The notes beneath the pieces were generated by a model. That model ran no database searches and was not told the DNA's origin. It was given only the letters and a program-made list of their open reading frames with translations. 64,000 nt of DNA, from the NCBI GenBank assembly GCA_977006965.1, contig OZ345356.1, positions 1-64,000 of the forward strand, written 5' to 3'. Positions 1 to 11,660 of the stretch are shown here, piece after piece. Position 1 is the first letter of the stretch. Every line of letters begins with the position of its first letter. The DNA is from Phymatolithon calcareum. Lineage: Eukaryota; Rhodophyta; Florideophyceae; Hapalidiales. Made by a program: the position numbers and the translations under genes.

Positions 1-2210
1 CCTATTCCCTATTCCCTATTCCCTATTCCCTATTCCCTATTCCCTATTCCCTATTCCCTATCCCTATTCCCTATTCCCTTATTCCCATCCCCTATTCCCT
101 ATTCCCTATTCCCTATTCCCTATTCCCTATTCCCTATTCCCTTATTCCCTATTCCCTATTCCCTATTCCCAATTCCCTATTCCCTATTCCCTATTCCCTA
201 TTCCCTATTCCTATTCCCTATTCCCTATTCCCTATTCCCTATTCCCTATTCCCTATTCCCTATTCCCTATTCCCTATTCCCTATTCCCTATTCCCTATTC
301 CCTATTCCCTATTCCTATTCCCTATTCCCTATTCCCTATTCCCTATTCCCTATTCCCTATTCCCTATTCCCTATTCCCTATTCCCTATTCCCTATTCCCT
401 ATTCCCTATTCCCTATTCCCTATTCCCTATTCCCTATTCCCTATTCCCTATTCCCTATTCCCTATTCCCTATTCCCTATTCCCTATTCCCTATTCCCTAT
501 TCCCTATTCCCTATTCCCTATTCCCTATTCCCTATTCCCTATTCCCTATTCCCTATTCCCTATTCCCTATTCCCTATTCCCTATTCCCTATTCCCTATTC
601 CCTATTCCCTATTCCTATTCCCTATTCCCTATTCCCTATTCCCTATTCCCTATTCCCTATTCCCTATTCCCTATTCCCTATTCCCTATTCCTATTCCCTA
701 TTCCCTATTCCCTATTCCCTATTCCCTATTCCCTATTCCCTATTCCCTATTCCCTATTCCCTATTCCCTATTCCCTATTCCCTATTCCCTATTCCCTATT
801 CCCTATTCCCTATTCCCTATTCCCTATTCCCTATTCCCTATTCCCTATTCCCTATTCCCTATTCCCTATTCCCTATTCCCTATTCCCTATTCCCTATTCC
901 CTATTCCCTATTCCCTATTCCCTATTCCCTATTCCCTATTCCCTATTCCCATATTCCCTATTCCCTATTCCCTATTCCCTATTCCCTATTCCCTATTCCC
1001 TATTCCCTATTCCCTATTCCCTATTCCCTATTCCCTATTCCCTATTCCCTATTCCCTATTCCCTATTCCCTATTCCCTATTCCTATTCCCTATTCCCTAT
1101 TCCCTATTCCCTATTCCCTATTCCCTATTCCCTATTCCCTATTCCCTATTCCCTATTCCCTATTCCCTATTCCCTATTCCCTATTCCCTATTCCCTATTC
1201 CCTATTCCCTATTCCCTATTCCCTATTCCCTATTCCCTATTCCCTATTCCCTATTCCCTATTCCCTATCCCTATTCCCTATTCCCTATTCCCTATTCCCT
1301 ATTCCCTATTCCCTATTCCCTATTCCCTATTCCCTATTCCCTATTCCCTATTCCCTATTCCCTATTCCCTATTCCCTATTCCCTATTCCCTATTCCCTAT
1401 TCCCTATTCCCTATTCCCTATTCCCTATTCCCTATTCCCTATTCCCTATTCCCTATTCCCTATTCCCTATTCCCTATTCCCTATTCCCTATTCCCTATTC
1501 CCTATTCCCTATTCCCTATTCCCTATTCCCTATTCCCTATTCCCTATTCCCTATTCCCTATTCCCTATTCCCTATTCCCTATTCCCTATTCCCTATTCCC
1601 TATTCCCTATTCCCTATTCCCTATTCCCTATTCCCTATTCCCTATTCCCTATTCCCTATTCCCTATTCCCTATTCCCTATTCCCTATTCCCTATTCCCTA
1701 TTCCCTATTCCCTATTCCCTATTCCCTATTCCCTATTCCCTATTCCCTATTCCCTATTCCCTATTCCCTATTCCCTATTCCCTATTCCCTATTCCCTATT
1801 CCCTATTCCCTATTCCCTATTCCCTATTCCCTATTCCCTATTCCCTATTCCCTATTCCCTATTCCCTATTCCCTATTCCCTATTCCCTATTCCCTATTCC
1901 CTATTCCCTATTCCCTATTCCCTATTCCCTATTCCCTATTCCCTATTCCCTATTCCCTATTCCCTATTCCCTATTCCCTATTCCCTATTCCCTATTCCCT
2001 ATTCCCTATTCCCTATTCCCTATTCCCTATTCCCTATTCCCTATTCCCTATTCCCTATTCCCTATTCCCTATTCCCTATTCCCTATTCCCTATTCCCTAT
2101 TCCCTATTCCCTTATTCCCTACTCCCTATTCCCTATTCCCTATTCCCTATTCCCTATTCCCTATTCCCTATTCCCTATTCCCTATTCCCTATTCCCTATT
2201 CCCTATTCCC
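1..2210. repeat. telomere repeat tract, (CCCTATT)n
   Basis: About 315 near-perfect copies of a 7-bp unit, CCCTATT on this strand, so the G-rich strand is AATAGGG. The C-rich strand runs 5' to 3' inward from the window start, which is the orientation of a left chromosome end. Sparse variants occur, for example CCCTATC, CCTTATT and CCCTACT units near 57-80, 140 and 2112-2120. The unit is neither TTAGGG nor TTTAGGG. The tract is long and clean right up to unique sequence, which argues for a true end rather than an interstitial relic. Confidence 0.93.
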
Positions 2211-2485
2211 TAGGATGGTAAAGATGATGGGACAGTGGTTATGGCGTTTCGTTGCCATTGGGAGACGCTGAGGAGGTTTGTTACTTCTGGGTCCGCGTTT
2301 CCAGCCTGTTTTCGCAGGTTGTTACTTCTGGGTCCGCGCACAGAGGCCATTTGGAGGGGGTGCCCTGTAGAGGCCAAAAACGCGGACCCAGAAGTAACAG
2401 TTTTAAATGGTCAAAATAGGATTTTGTCGATTGTTTGAGTAAGTGGCACATTTGGACCCAGAAGTCACGAAACAATATACCTAGG
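2211..2485 (+). repeat. 275-bp subtelomeric repeat R, copy 1 (abuts telomere)
   Basis: It starts TAGGATGG directly after the last telomere unit and ends ATATACCTAGG. Copies 2 (3308-3582) and 3 (15201-15475) have the same length with only one or two base differences. It contains the 18-mer GTTACTTCTGGGTCCGCG twice (2280-2297, 2321-2338), once inverted (2381-2398), and a degenerate inverted copy (2451-2469). The short reading frames in it are by-products of these motifs. I see no real gene. Confidence 0.9.
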
Positions 2486-2734
2486 ATATACAAGAGTTTG
2501 ACGGACTTGAAGGTGGAGGTGGAGTGGGAGTGAAAAAGGGATACGGTGGGACTATTCCGAAGTGAAATTCGACGCTGAGCCCGAATCTGGACTCAGAATG
2601 GGACGTGCAGTAAGAGATCATGGTGTATACAACAAATAGAGTGTCGTCAAGGTCGTCTATGACTCCACAATCCATGCACAAAGACGGCAGACGAAATGTA
2701 CATGGCGAAGATAAGCTCTGAACAGGTTGTTAAG

Positions 2735-3310
2735 GGTGGAGAAGGTGTTGGGAGAGTATGTGGACTGGTCTGAGTCGATTTGAGAGAGTTTGAAATTTTA
2801 GTCAAGGTAGTCACCTCGCTGGCGAAGAAGACGCGGGACACCGACATGACGAGGATGACGTTGTAACATGTTTTAGAGGCTGGGGAAGGTGTTGGGAGAG
2901 TATGTGGACTGGTCTGAGTCGATTTGAGAGCGTTTGAAATTTTGGTCAAGGTAGTCACCTCGCTGGCGAAGAAGACGCGGGACACCGACATGACGGAGAT
3001 GAGTTCAAAAGACGTTCTTGATGTTGTGGAAGGTGTTGGGAGAGTATGTGGACTGGTCTGAGTCGATTTGAGAGCGTTTGAAATTTTGGTCAAGGTAGTC
3101 ACCTCGCTGGCGAAGAAGACGCGGGACACCGACATGACGGAGATGAGTTCAAAAGACGTTCTTGATGTTGGGGAAGGTGTTGGGAGAGTATGTGGACTGG
3201 TCTGAGTCGATTTGAGAGCGTTTGAAATTTTGGTCAAGGTAGTCTCCCTCTCGGGAGGGAGGACGCGGGACACAAACATGACGATGATGACCGGAAAACA
3301 TGTGGAGTAG
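2735..3310. repeat. 144-bp tandem repeat, four units
   Basis: The anchor GAAGGTGTTG recurs at 2741, 2885, 3029 and 3173, exactly 144 bp apart. Because 144 is a multiple of three, a minus-strand frame (2647-3474) stays open with a 48-residue repeat rich in Ser, Thr and Pro. I read this as a minisatellite whose open frame follows from the period. A repetitive secreted protein cannot be excluded, but there is no signal peptide and the frame runs into repeat R. Confidence 0.85.
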
Positions 3311-3582
3311 GATGGTAAAGATGATGGGACAGTGGTTATGGCGTTTCGTTGCCATTGGGAGACGCTGAGGAGGTTTGTTACTTCTGGGTCCGCGTTTCCA
3401 GCCTGTTTTCGCAGGTTGTTACTTCTGGGTCCGCGCACAGAGGCCATTTGGAGGGGGTGCCCTGTAGAGGCCAAAAACGCGGACCCAGAAGTAACAGTTT
3501 TAAATGGTCAAAATAGGATTTTGTCGATTGTTTGAGTAAGTGGCACATTTGGACCCAGAAGTCACGAAAGAATATACCTAGG
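3256..3582 (+). repeat. repeat R, copy 2, with 52-bp left extension
   Basis: The core 3308-3582 matches copy 1 almost base for base. The left extension 3256-3307 is shared with copy 3 but missing at the telomere, so copy 1 is truncated exactly at TAGGATGG. Beyond the right end (CCTAGG) the three copies diverge immediately, which makes this a defined right boundary. Confidence 0.88.
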
Positions 3583-4653
3583 GCATAGCAAAAGACCGTT
3601 TCCGTGCCGTAGATCTTTACATTTGAGCTATGCAATTCGGTAGAGATGTATGCCCTATGAGAAAGTAGGAAACGATTACTCTCGCAAGACGTGAAGGGTG
3701 TACAACCAGATCCCCGTGGTGGCGCTGAGCTGTACACCCACTCTATCATGGAGTGCTGCGATGCTCGATCCAGAAGCATTACGCATTTGCATCTTATTTG
3801 TCTTTAAGGGAGCTACAGAAAAAACAATGGTAGAGCGCATCCGACAGCCAAGGTCGCGCTGTGTCAACTGAGATCGATCGGTATACCATTGAGAAAGCAT
3901 AGCCCCTTGAAAGCAGCCAAGACGTAAATCAACCAAAATGGCAATACCCCGTGCACCTGGCCCCGCGCACTGCAAGAATACGTACAGCCATTGCAGAAAC
4001 TGAGAGGAAATTTCTCGCACTTCCCGTTTTGGAGTCCCAGCTGAGCGCTGTGATTCTAGTGCTTCTGTCCGATTAGCTTATTAATGGCGTGTTCAATAAC
4101 CATTCTAACTTGTCTCTGGCCTTTCTTATGCGCTGTTTGTCAGTGACACCAACTGGCGCTAGATACACTCCTTGATATGGAGACTCTGAGCGATTTCTGA
4201 AATAGGCCGTGCATCACTGCAAGAACCTGATTTCCTGATATACATATCATATATTAGATGCCGTAGATCCGTAATACAGTTCTCTGCTGAAGGAATCGTG
4301 GACACCATACGAGAAGGGAGACTTAGAAGGCGCAATGGACAGGTTGAGGGATCACTGGATACAAGCGCTCAGCAGAAACACAATGCTGTAGAACGGAGGA
4401 AGCAGTAGGAAGCATATCATGTGCTCCACAATCCTTTCTTTATTGTAAGCCTCAACTGGTGATGGATTCAGGGTTGCTGACTCGTAAACAGAAACTGGCT
4501 CGAGAATTGGACCACAAGCCCCGAGATGAATAGTTTAGTTTCCAACTTACTCTACTGTAGAACAGGAGGGACAGGGAATGACAATAGAGCCCTCTTTAGC
4601 AGCGATATACGTATCGGTAACAATGCATGTCACTGCAGTAGACAGAGTGAACC
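3583..4653. other. no recognisable gene
   Basis: A minus-strand frame at 3676-4020 (114 codons) is open but matches nothing I recognise and has no visible motif. I see no RNA gene or organised repeat. Confidence 0.4.
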
Positions 4654-4754
4654 CTAACTATCTACCAAATGGGCCGCGCCGTGGGGACCTCCCTGGCTTA
4701 ATGACCCAGAGGCCGGTCCAGATTCGGTCGTCCCCCATTTGGTGGACAGTTTAG
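4654..4754. mobile_element. 101-bp fold-back remnant related to the 5572-6236 element
   Basis: The arms at 4654-4673 (ends ACCAAATGGG) and 4735-4753 (CCATTTGGTGGACAG) are inverted repeats. They match the inner part of the long inverted ends of the element at 5572-6236, including the adjoining GCGCCGTGGGGACC. It looks like an internal deletion derivative (MITE-like). A further single arm of the same type lies at 5532-5552. Confidence 0.6.
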
Positions 4755-5571
4755 GCTTACTCCCGAAAGCCTAGCTATCCATCTATAGCGTCTCGAACAC
4801 AGAAAAGCTAGCCACTCACCGAACAAAACAGATGGGTGAGAGTGCACAATGATAGCTTTGTAGTTCAACTGCTTTTTCAGATCTCTTAGGCGAGTGTTGA
4901 TATTCTTTTCGATTCATGATACCATTTCAATATAGTAAGCGGCTTTATTGAGATGGAACATTGGGTAGCAAAAAAGAAAGCCCAGCAATGTGTTAAGCAC
5001 ATATGCTTCTGGCATGCAATTTTCTTATTTGACTTAATAAGATGAACATAACAACTTGAAGATCGCTCGACAAAAGTCATTTTCTTCTCCAGGTGTACAT
5101 TGGGGCTCCCTAGATTTTTGTTGAGTTTTCTAGCTTCCCCCCAAGTTCTACACAACCCATTTCCTCTCTTTGAAGAGCAAAACTGCCTCCAAATTTGAGC
5201 TCCCGGCGTGTTTCGTTGAGCGTCTTCTTCTCTTCTAGAACATTTTCGCGCGGTTCAAGTTCTCCCTCAAGAAAAACTCATTGGCCTAACGTAATGTACA
5301 TTAATCGTTCTGCTTCTTCAGACGTCGAGCGACTCGAAGGATGCATCGCCGACGGTGTGGGCCAGAGCAGCAGGCAGTCGGACGATGCAGTACGGCGATA
5401 GTTGCGTTGAGGCATTCATCGCCGACGGCGTGGACAGCGGAGCATAGTGTTTTCCACGAGTCAAACCGTCAACCGGAGCTGTGGTCGGTTCCGCCCTGGA
5501 CCAGTAGGCTCTCGATGACGCCACAGCGCTGTCATTTGGTGGAAAATTAAGAATCACTGATCCCCGCATTC
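4755..5571. other. no recognisable gene; single TIR fragment at 5532-5552
   Basis: Short reading frames only. A small direct repeat (CATCGCCGACGG) occurs near 5344 and 5418. A single arm, CATTTGGTGGA followed by AATTAAGAAT, near 5532 resembles the neighbouring inverted-repeat element and suggests a nested or broken copy. Confidence 0.4.
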
Positions 5572-6236
5572 GGCACTACTGTGCATCATGACAATCAAGA
5601 CCATATATTTGTCCATTAAATGGACATAAATTAGTAAATCTTAACTGTCCACCAAATGGGCAGCGCCGTGGGGACCCCACGAGCCTGATTGTCCAGCCGG
5701 CCCAGTGGCCGGTCCAGCTCCGGTGGTCGACTTGCTTCGTCTGACACGTATGAATTAATACAACGACTCTCAGTGCCACCGCTACCGCCACCGTTTCCTT
5801 CTGTCCTCGCTGACGCCCGCTACCGCATTCGTATCCATTTTTGTGCTGGCTGCTGTCGCCGATGCTTCCCGGCGCGGTCTAGTCAATTGCCACTACCGCC
5901 TGCGGTTACCGCCAGCCAAATGTGGACCACGCAGACGGCGCCACGGATTTGATTGTAACCAAGGTTACAATAACAGCAAAAGGAAGATCTACTTTGCCAT
6001 TACAGCCTTCCGGTGCCGATGTCCGACGATGCCCGCCGCCGCCCATTTAACAGGTGCCACTACTGCCTTCTTTCCGGCTTCCTGGGCCGGCTCGACCATC
6101 AGGCTCGGGAAGCCCCCACGACGTTGTCCATTTGGTGGACAGTTAAGATTCTCTCTGGATGGACGAGAAACATAAACTTTATGTCCATTTAAGGGACCAA
6201 CATATGGTCTTGATTTTCATGATGCACAGTAGTGCC
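5572..6236. mobile_element. 665-bp non-autonomous element with ~110-bp terminal inverted repeats
   Basis: The left end GGCACTACTGTGCATCATGA (5572-5591) is mirrored at 6217-6236. Similarity continues inward for about 110 bp with indels: AATCAAGACCATAT, a TTAAATGGACATAAA segment, then TCTTAACTGTCCACCAAATGG. The interior has no convincing ORF. Similarity may extend a few bases outward (CCCG.C.TT). I could not identify a clean target duplication. It resembles a MITE or foldback element of an unknown superfamily. Confidence 0.75.
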
Positions 6237-6515
6237 AAACGCCGGGACCGGCTCCGAAAGAAAGTAGGAGACTAGGGATGAGCATCAAGGCAAATTCTGA
6301 CATTCAATTCATCAACTCCCATTTGGGGCTTTCACTTATCTTCTACTTTGATTACGGCAAGTAGCGATTTCTTCTATGTTATTAGGAGAGCACTCCTTTT
6401 TCTCTGCCTACCGCTCGAAGATGCGATTCCACCCAAAGCAAGCTTGGTGGTTTCACGTTCCGCAAGTCCATGTGCACAGCTAGAATATTTCGGCTCTTTT
6501 CCTTTACCTCTTTAT
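6237..6515. other. no recognisable gene
   Basis: Intergenic stretch between the inverted-repeat element and the helicase relic. Nothing identifiable. Confidence 0.4.
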
Positions 6516-8150
6516 TCATATGCGTTCCGTTTTTACCCCATCCATACTTCTCTCATTGGAACTAACCCATCGGAATGCACGACCAAGACCGGGACATCTG
6601 CCACACCGTTTTTCACACAGCCATCGACAAAAACGAAACCGCTTCCAAATATCGCATTCGTCAATTCCACGACCTCCATTGACTAGCGCCCGCTTCAACC
6701 GAAGCGCATTTTTCGCGTTTCCTATTCCCGAGCTCTCGGAAACAGACATGCGTCTTCGTGTTAGTCCACTTTCCTCCAGCGTTTCAAACGGACAATTCAT
6801 TCTCATCCTTGTTCACCGCAGCTGCAGAATGCTTCAACTTCGACGCGCTGACTGTACGTCTGTAAGCGATGCTTGCACAAACATCGCAGAGTAGAGCCTC
6901 TTGCCTCTTTGCGCAGCTCCCATGTTCTCTACTCTCCTCGACGTACACTTCAACTCCGGTACGGCGACACTTATCACCTGCTGTGGCCATTTTACAAACT
7001 GGTCTTGCTCGCTTTCGTCTTCAATCACATGTCAAGCATTTCCTCGAATAACGTGCGACTCGTGATAAAACACAACCACGTCCGCATCTCTATCTTCTCT
7101 TCCTGTTCGACCAGCTCCTTGCCAGTACTCGATCATGCTTCGAGCTCCTCCAGCGAACACAACCATTCGGACATCCGGCGCATCCACCCCTGTCATATAC
7201 CCTTCCGTGCAGACCATCACAAACAGCCGCTCCTTGTGCGACCGCCAAGCTGCGTCGCTGGCCTTTTTCTCGTCGTCATCCAGCTTAGAATGGTACAATT
7301 TCACGACAGTCTGAAATCCGGTTTTCAGCTTATCAAACTCCTTCTTCACACGCGCAAAAATTTCGAAGACGTCATTCCTTGTAAGACATGCAACCACTAC
7401 ATTTGAAGTATTCCCAAACGCTCCCGCACTGTAAGCTTTTCCATGAATAGTAACAAAGTGATACACAGCATTTAGCAGCAGCTGTCGCCGACCGTCCTCC
7501 AGAATCTTCACCAAGTTTCTTTTTCCCACTTCGCCTCGTACCACCACCATATCCTCCCCATTGCATCCTGTCGCCATCGCGATATTCCACACCATCGCAT
7601 TCGCTGCCGTCGTCGTCAAGAACACAATCGCGAACTCCCCTTCACGTCTCCGAATATGGCGCAAAGCTGACATGCACGGACGATAGCTATCTGCCATCGT
7701 CACCAGGTGCGCCTCATCCACCACTATACGCTGCACTTTATCTCGCATCTCCAAGCTTCGCAGGACCGACGAGTACGTTTCCTGGTGCAGATCTTCTGGC
7801 CGAATGAGAATTGCCTTCAATCCCTGTAGCGCATTGACATTGACCTCCTACAGGAGCAGCGCCTTCAGCCCCACTCTTTGAAAACTCGCCATTGCTTCGT
7901 CAATCAACGCCCGGAGCGGGGATACCCAGATGGTTATCTTGTGCTCATCGTACGTCGGGGCTTGTACGACGGCCGTCTTTCCACCTCCCGTAGTCAGAAT
8001 AACAGCAACGTCTCTTTCTCCTTGCCACACGACCTCCATCGCCCGCCTTTGATCAGCACTTTTGAAACTTGCATTGTCCTTCTGTGTGGATCGCCTAAGC
8101 TCTTGAAGCATGTTAATTTTTTTTTCGCAATCTGTTGGTTTTTTCTCCAA
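6516..8150 (-). pseudogene. RecQ-like (telomere-linked type) DNA helicase, broken
   Basis: SF2 helicase motifs run in order on the minus strand. 8150-7848 has a Q-like region (FKSADQRRAM) and Walker A TTGGGKT; 7820-7032 has DEAH (VVDEAHL), FLTTTA, a VACLTR segment and motif VI QGAGRTGRE. The two parts are in the same frame, separated by one in-frame TAG at 7848-7850. After GNA* (7032), a shifted frame carries a cysteine cluster (CRRTGVEVY...C...CDVC, 6970-6880) like the RecQ zinc-binding region, and a further Cys-rich frame (6806-6516) may be its C-terminus. The first in-frame ATG is at 8111. RecQ-like helicases are known subtelomeric genes in fungi (TLH, UTASa type). This copy is dead by one stop and at least one frameshift. 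Confidence 0.85.
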
Positions 8151-8215
8151 CCGGTTTTGTCAAATTTTTCTCGCAATCTGTTGGTGTTTTCTCCAACCGG
8201 TCTTGTACCGCTTTC
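8112..8215. repeat. 46-bp tandem duplication upstream of the helicase
   Basis: The segment TCGCAATCTGTTGG..TTTTCTCCAACCGG is present twice, with anchors at 8126 and 8172. It sits at the 5' end of the helicase frame, so it may extend the N-terminus or be part of its leader. Confidence 0.75.
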
Positions 8216-11200
8216 TAGTTCGTGTATTTAGAGTAAGAATATTCTTGTTCTGCAGACGTCTATGCAGGACGATGCAGAATTCGAATGAGTACTCGAATCA
8301 TCCACAAAACCTGACTACCCGCTAGTTCAAATAGTTTCGATGGGTGCTTTGATAATGACTAAGAGACTTTCTTGCGCAAAGAGCTATGTGTCTACTTTTG
8401 AGCATCAGTGGATGAAAAGGTAGGTCTGTTAGAGAAAACGTTATCTTCCTCGCCCGGCTGCGCTCCTGGTGCTGCCAGGTTCGTTGTAAGTCGAATCTTT
8501 GTCGGAGACCAGCGTCTGTGGTTGACTGCCAGATACGTCCCAATGTCACCGGCTCCATCTCTTCTCTTGCGTTTGCTTTCTCGGCGACAACCTTGGAAAG
8601 TTTTTTTCATCTTGGAGTCTAGGTATTTGATACGGAACTCCAATGGCTTACGTTGACGTTACCCAGTGCCATGCTGTCCATTACCCAAAAGGAATTGTAG
8701 TGATGTCCGTTAAAGCATTAAAAGCGGTTTTTGACACTCGCTGTGCTAGATGACATGCCTGCAGAGCATTTGAACATCTTCTTGCCGCAAATCAGCTTTA
8801 TGTCCCTTTTATCAATACACATTTCTTCCTTATTCCATATATGTTTTTCTCCTTCGCTCTTTCCTATAACAACCAGCGACCACGCTCGGGACTTTTGCCC
8901 CGGGATGGAAAAAAACCGATTGCTGTTGTATTGCAAGTTCTGAGCAACCTCGAACCGATGCTGCTGAGTGAAATTCGGAATGAAATCAATCCGTGCAACT
9001 CGACTATCTACCACGCTCAATGAAATCAATCATTCTGAGCATTGTCCATGTATATAAGCTTTTCTTCTGGTTCCTCAGCCGTCCTATCGCCGGAGAGGAC
9101 ACCTGAGAGTGAATATTAGTGCAGGCGACTCACAAAAGCAAGTGCAGATGGATCAGAATACGCAAATGTACTCAAATTTAAAATGTTTTAAAAGTGGTCC
9201 TGATACTCCGGGGCGAGGTTTTGGGAGCTTTCAAACAATCTTAGTACATATACCGATCGAACACGCTCTCCTCTAGCAGTGAGGTCCGGATAAGGGCTGA
9301 GACCGGCTTTTTTTCTCCTCCTCTGTCGTCCAACTGTATACACGCTCATTTAACTCTTTCTCACCAGGCTCGTGATTGGCCTCCAAGCGCACCACTCGAA
9401 GACGACGGCGGTAAAGATTCCACAAAAGGTGACAGGAGAGTTTTAACGTATTCTGAGCAGAGCTTGCGTGATCAGTTCGACGGAAACGACGACTGCTTTA
9501 CTTCTTGGGCCATACTGAGTTCATGATTATCTAGTATGGCTAGAAATGTGCCGACGTTCCTCAAGTTGTGACACATGGTAACTTCTCTAGAAATATTTAA
9601 TTAAGATTATCTAGTACTTGTTTGCTCATTGTTCATCTTTCTGCCTCTACTGTAAAACATATGCCTGATGGAGTATGCTGACCGTCTGCGTAGACAATGA
9701 AGGTCTCTGGGTGTACGCATAGAATCAGTCTGTGACAAGCTCAGAAACAATGTACATAGGTACACACGACTGTCGAAGAAGGAACAGAAACATGACACTG
9801 ACGCAGTATGGATTATGCAGCGGTAAGTCGAAAGCCTCTACATCCGCCCAAAGCGACTCCAAAAACTGAATCTTTCTAACCACACACTCTACCAGACTCG
9901 ATACGTTTTAGTTGCATAGTATCACATCAATGGCCTGAGCCACGTCCAATTTGGCTTCCTAAGGATACTGTTGAGTGTTTCAGTTTACGAGGCACCGATC
10001 ACGCTAGTTGAGAGAAAAACGTAAGACCGCTCGAGCTCCCCTTATATGTAGAAGTCTAGAAGCTTCTAATCATGGTAGGTGATGTATATTTCGCGCCGTG
10101 CCTGAAAAGGATAATCGTTAGGTGACAAACCAACTTAGGTGAGGCTAGGTACAAGATTTGCAGTGCTAATCCACGACTCCACGCACTAGATGGAAACAAG
10201 GGGGCCGGAAAATATCCGGCATTAGAAGAGTGACCCCTTTACTTGGGCGGCTTGTGGAAATAATCTGCAGCAAAGTATGCGCGTAAAGCAACAGAAAAAA
10301 CAACTAGCAATGTTCAAAACTGTGAAAAACGTGTTGCTCACGCGATGAACGCGATGGTGAAGTCGACAGGGCAATTCAGGCGACCTCTGCTTCCTAGGAG
10401 GGCTTTGTACACGAATGAAGAAGGACAAGAGCTCTGTACCTGAAACGAGACGAAAATCCAGCCAGACTTCGTTCTGCGAAGGAGCGACATGCACAGCTGG
10501 CCATGAAGCACGCATGCGGGCGGCTCTCGTACGGGAGCTCTTGTTTAACATCGGATAAACTAAGGACGGCAGCAGATCATCCCCCTGAGACGTTATGCAG
10601 AGTGCGGAAAAGTATGAATTGGGGCAAAGAATAAATAAAGAGTTTTATTTAAAATTACAAACGTTCGAAGTCGGTCGAAAAGAAGCGAAGAGATAGAAGA
10701 CGGCATGAGCCTTTTAATTGCCTACAACATCAGCATAGCTGACAAGAGGAGCACTATAAGTACCTTTATTGGCGACCAAGATACCCATGAATGTCGCGCT
10801 CACCAGTGTCGCATTGCTCCAGCCAGATGTTTGGACGACTTTCTCGCTCGACAGCTTACACGAATGCTCACTAAAACAGTCCCATTGGCTTCGCAACAGT
10901 TCTCTATACTGTTTGGCGCTGGCGCTGGTATTGAGCTCGAGCTTTGCGGATCCGTGGTCTGGTAGAAGAAGGGAACGGACGAGCTTTCTGAGTTTTGTTC
11001 TTATTGGGCGTCGCCGTCGCAATAGAGGCTGCGAGAACAGGGATAGAATGCCCGCGTTTGAAAACATTCGCATTCAGAATGAGACATTTCATAATAGCGT
11101 TTTTTCGAACAGATGGTGTTCCCCTCCCTGAGCAAGGGATGCAAAACGTGTGCACATGGCCCGACGTATGAACACACCGCGTTCAATGAAGATGAGTGCT

Positions 11201-11272
11201 ATTTTTAAGGCTACTTCCCGTGGCCGTCTCAACGACCGAAGCAAGATAATCGATTAAGTATCAAAGTTTGGC
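8216..11272. other. 3 kb without a supported gene
   Basis: Several frames of 80-120 codons exist on both strands (8392-8643 minus, 10222-10551 minus, 10714-11073 minus, 10769-11131 plus) without recognisable motifs. The 10714-11073 minus frame is the most gene-like: its 3' side reaches AAATAAAA-type signals near 10640-10650. A TATA-like GTATATAAG lies at 9049. I make no functional call. Confidence 0.35.
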
Positions 11273-11660
11273 AAATGTCACGTCGACAGTAGCAACTCTC
11301 ATAGTTAAGTATTTGGAATACTTTGTTCTCCCATCGAGAGGGAGAAGCTAAATACGACCGCATGGACAAAACTATGGACATGGCATTAATTGATATCAAC
11401 GAAGAATACTATTTCGCAGATTTAGTATCGCTATCCGCAGAAGCGAAGCTGAATTTCATGTTTTCGCTCTTAATTAGCTTCGCTATCTCAACAAGAGAAG
11501 CTAAAACGGCGATTGAGCATCCATGTTTGTGCAATGTCACGTCGACAGTAGAAACTCTCATATTAAAGAATTTTTTGGAATACTTTGTTCTCCCATCGAG
11601 AGGGAGAAGCTAAATACGACCGCTTGGACAAAACTATGGACATGGCTTTGCTTGATATGA
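11273..11660. repeat. direct duplication of ~130 bp, 258 bp apart
   Basis: Copies are at 11273-11402 and 11531-11660. Both contain CACGTCGACAGTAG, TTTGTTCTCCCATCGAGAGG and GGAGAAGCTAAATACGACCG, followed by AAAACTATGGACATGGC. They differ by scattered substitutions and small indels. The GAGAAGCTAAA motif also recurs at 11495, 14935, 14975, inverted at 15053-15063, and in diverged form near 31803. Confidence 0.8.

Noticed and set aside
1-2210. CRISPR array or assembly artefact
   Set aside because: A 7-bp unit without spacers, in telomere orientation at the scaffold end, with natural variants.
2647-3474. 275-codon minus-strand ORF as a gene
   Set aside because: Its length comes from a 144-bp period and it runs into the intergenic repeat R; no start context or domain.
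7820-7860. short intron spanning the TAG of the helicase
   Set aside because: The only GT-AG pair that removes it is 28 nt and leads straight into another stop.
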